From an uncultured Opitutia bacterium (GTDB lineage: Bacteria > Verrucomicrobiota > Verrucomicrobiia > Opitutales > UBA953), in NCBI GenBank assembly GCA_945957395.1, contig CAMFKE010000001.1:124001-188000 (forward strand): 64,000 bases of DNA. Direction: 5' to 3'. This document shows, piece by piece, positions 62,945 through 64,000 of the stretch. The position numbers were made by a program, and so were the translations under genes. The notes beneath the pieces were generated by a model. It searched no databases. It saw only the letters and a program-made list of their open reading frames with translations, and was not told where the DNA came from. How positions within the stretch are numbered: the first letter of the stretch is position 1; the number at the start of each line of letters is the position of its first letter.

Positions 62945-64000
62945 TCAAAGCGGATTGCAGAAGGTCGGAAACACCAGCGCCGTGACGGTGTCGCCGGGGC
63001 GCGGCGCGGGAGAATCGGGGGCGATGCGCACCATCGCGTTGGCTCCGGCCAGCGCGCGCACATTGCCCGAGGCGCTCCACGGATAAAGTTGAACGCGCGG
63101 TTCCCCGTTCTCCCAAAACAGGAGCGCCGGGTGGTTCGTCGGGCGCGCGTCAGCCAGGTCGTCGGGGGCGCCCGCCAGCGTGGCCCGGATTTCGCGCACC
63201 AGTTCGGATTCGCCGCGCAGCCGGGCGATGGCGGGAATCACGAAGGTGTGGAAGGCCGCCCAGTGCGACAGGGGGTTGCCGGGCAAACCGAACGCGACGC
63301 CGCCGTTGCACGAGCCGAAGATGAGCGGTTTTCCCGGGCGCACATTCACGCCGCCGCGAATGGCGATGTCGTAGCCGAGGTCGCGCAGCAGCTTCTCCGT
63401 GAAATCTCCGGCACCGGGGCCGGCGCCGCCGGAGACGAGCAATAGGTCGGGTGTGTGTTTCGCGATATCCGCACGCACCGTCGCGAGCGCGGCATCGTAG
63501 TTTTCGCGCAGGTGAGCCTGGCGTACGGTTTCCCCAAGAGAGCCGAGCAACGCGGCGATGAGAGGTCCGTTGCTGTCGAAAATGAATCCGGCTTTCGCGG
63601 TCTCGCCCGGCGCTAGGATTTCGTCGCCGGTCGTATAATGCAGGATGCTCAGCGGGCGCGTGGTGCGCGCCGAGGCTTTCCCGAGGGAGGCCAGGAGGGC
63701 GACGCCTCCGGGCGAAAGGGGCGGTCCGGGTTCAATGAGCGTCTCGCCCTCGCGGGCGTCCGCACCGCGCGAATGCACATGCCGCAGCTCCGGAATTTTT
63801 CCGCAGGAAAGGGTGTCGCCGTCGCGCCGCACGCACTCGACGGGCAACACGCGCACCGGATGTCGGCAGAGCAGGGCGGTGCCCGTGGACACACGCACCG
63901 CCTCGTCCGGAGCAAGGTCGGTCACACCCGCGTCGTCCGTTTGCGCGGTGCGCGCGACTCGCCAGTCGTGCCGGTCTTCGTCGGCGCGCACGGCGAAACC
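62945..64000 (-). CDS. moeA: Molybdopterin molybdenumtransferase MoeA (N-terminus cut by window edge)
   Basis: About 350 residues of the roughly 400 of MoeA; the first visible codons translate [13 protein letters not shown], the usual DGFAVRA motif of domain III, so about 50-60 residues lie right of the window. [51 protein letters not shown] and the tail with [16 protein letters not shown] are typical. The catalytic loop reads [14 protein letters not shown] where SGGVSVGxxD is usual. MoeA inserts molybdate into adenylated molybdopterin. It is first gene of moeA-moaC-mog. Confidence 0.92.
   Translation of the reverse strand, partial: GFAVRADEDRHDWRVARTAQTDDAGVTDLAPDEAVRVSTGTALLCRHPVRVLPVECVRRDGDTLSCGKIPELRHVHSRGADAREGETLIEPGPPLSPGGVALLASLGKASARTTRPLSILHYTTGDEILAPGETAKAGFIFDSNGPLIAALLGSLGETVRQAHLRENYDAALATVRADIAKHTPDLLLVSGGAGPGAGDFTEKLLRDLGYDIAIRGGVNVRPGKPLIFGSCNGGVAFGLPGNPLSHWAAFHTFVIPAIARLRGESELVREIRATLAGAPDDLADARPTNHPALLFWENGEPRVQLYPWSASGNVRALAGANAMVRIAPDSPAPRPGDTVTALVFPTFCNPL

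Overview
The window is GC-rich, protein-dense bacterial chromosome with no rRNA operon, prophage or CRISPR array. Gene content (lpxK, lnt, plsY, an OlsF-like ornithine-lipid synthase, secreted lipoproteins) indicates a Gram-negative diderm. Two GxxExxY-family proteins, the galactokinase motif, a GH20 hexosaminidase, an anaerobic sulfatase-maturase-type enzyme and nearly Shine-Dalgarno-free leaders fit best with Verrucomicrobiota, probably class Opitutae. That assignment is inference; no marker rRNA is present.

Layout. 1-6.4 kb: maf (cut by the left edge), hemH with a Cys-rich insert, a small GNAT, a PPP-type phosphatase, tRNA-Pro(CGG), a lipoprotein, an RhlE-type helicase, a small membrane protein and leuD. 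6.5-13 kb: a hypothetical gene, gyrA and gyrB, with heptamer repeat arrays at two junctions and an alternating purine-pyrimidine tract upstream of gyrB, then a lone cyclic-nucleotide-binding protein. 13-24.4 kb: prmB, speA, a lysine 2,3-aminomutase, rny, an ABC importer pair lacking a permease, dgt, a DAO-type oxidoreductase and plsY. 24.4-35 kb: hom-lysC, lnt, a radical-SAM maturase with SEC-C tail, panD, lpxK, an OlsF-like acyltransferase and a coiled-coil membrane protein. 35-46.5 kb: GH20 hexosaminidase, mnmM-like methyltransferase, malQ, galK, tandem tRNA-Arg(ACG) genes, a hypothetical protein, an RNase D-like exonuclease, peroxiredoxin, ispA, a YhbY protein and nadB. 46.5-54.3 kb: a secreted protein, sufS, a lipoprotein, ispD, a GxxExxY gene bounded by 30-bp inverted repeats, hpnC, then a four-domain sulfur-transfer protein facing an ArsR regulator. 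54.3-64 kb: a lipoprotein, mnmA, a voltage-gated K+ channel with zinc ribbon, a second GxxExxY gene, dapB, a Pi transporter with its DUF47 partner, accA, and the molybdenum-cofactor operon moeA-moaC-mog (moeA cut by the right edge).

Functional themes are lysine/threonine/NAD/pantothenate synthesis from aspartate (lysC, hom, dapB, nadB, panD), envelope lipid synthesis (plsY, accA, lpxK, lnt, OlsF-like), isoprenoids (ispA, ispD, hpnC), tRNA and ribosome modification (mnmA, mnmM-like, prmB, YhbY) and sulfur handling (sufS, mnmA, the fusion protein). The most unusual signals are the inverted-repeat-bounded GxxExxY cassette between ispD and hpnC, strong avoidance of the tetranucleotide ACGT with matching synonymous codon choice, and the heptamer arrays around gyrA and leuD.
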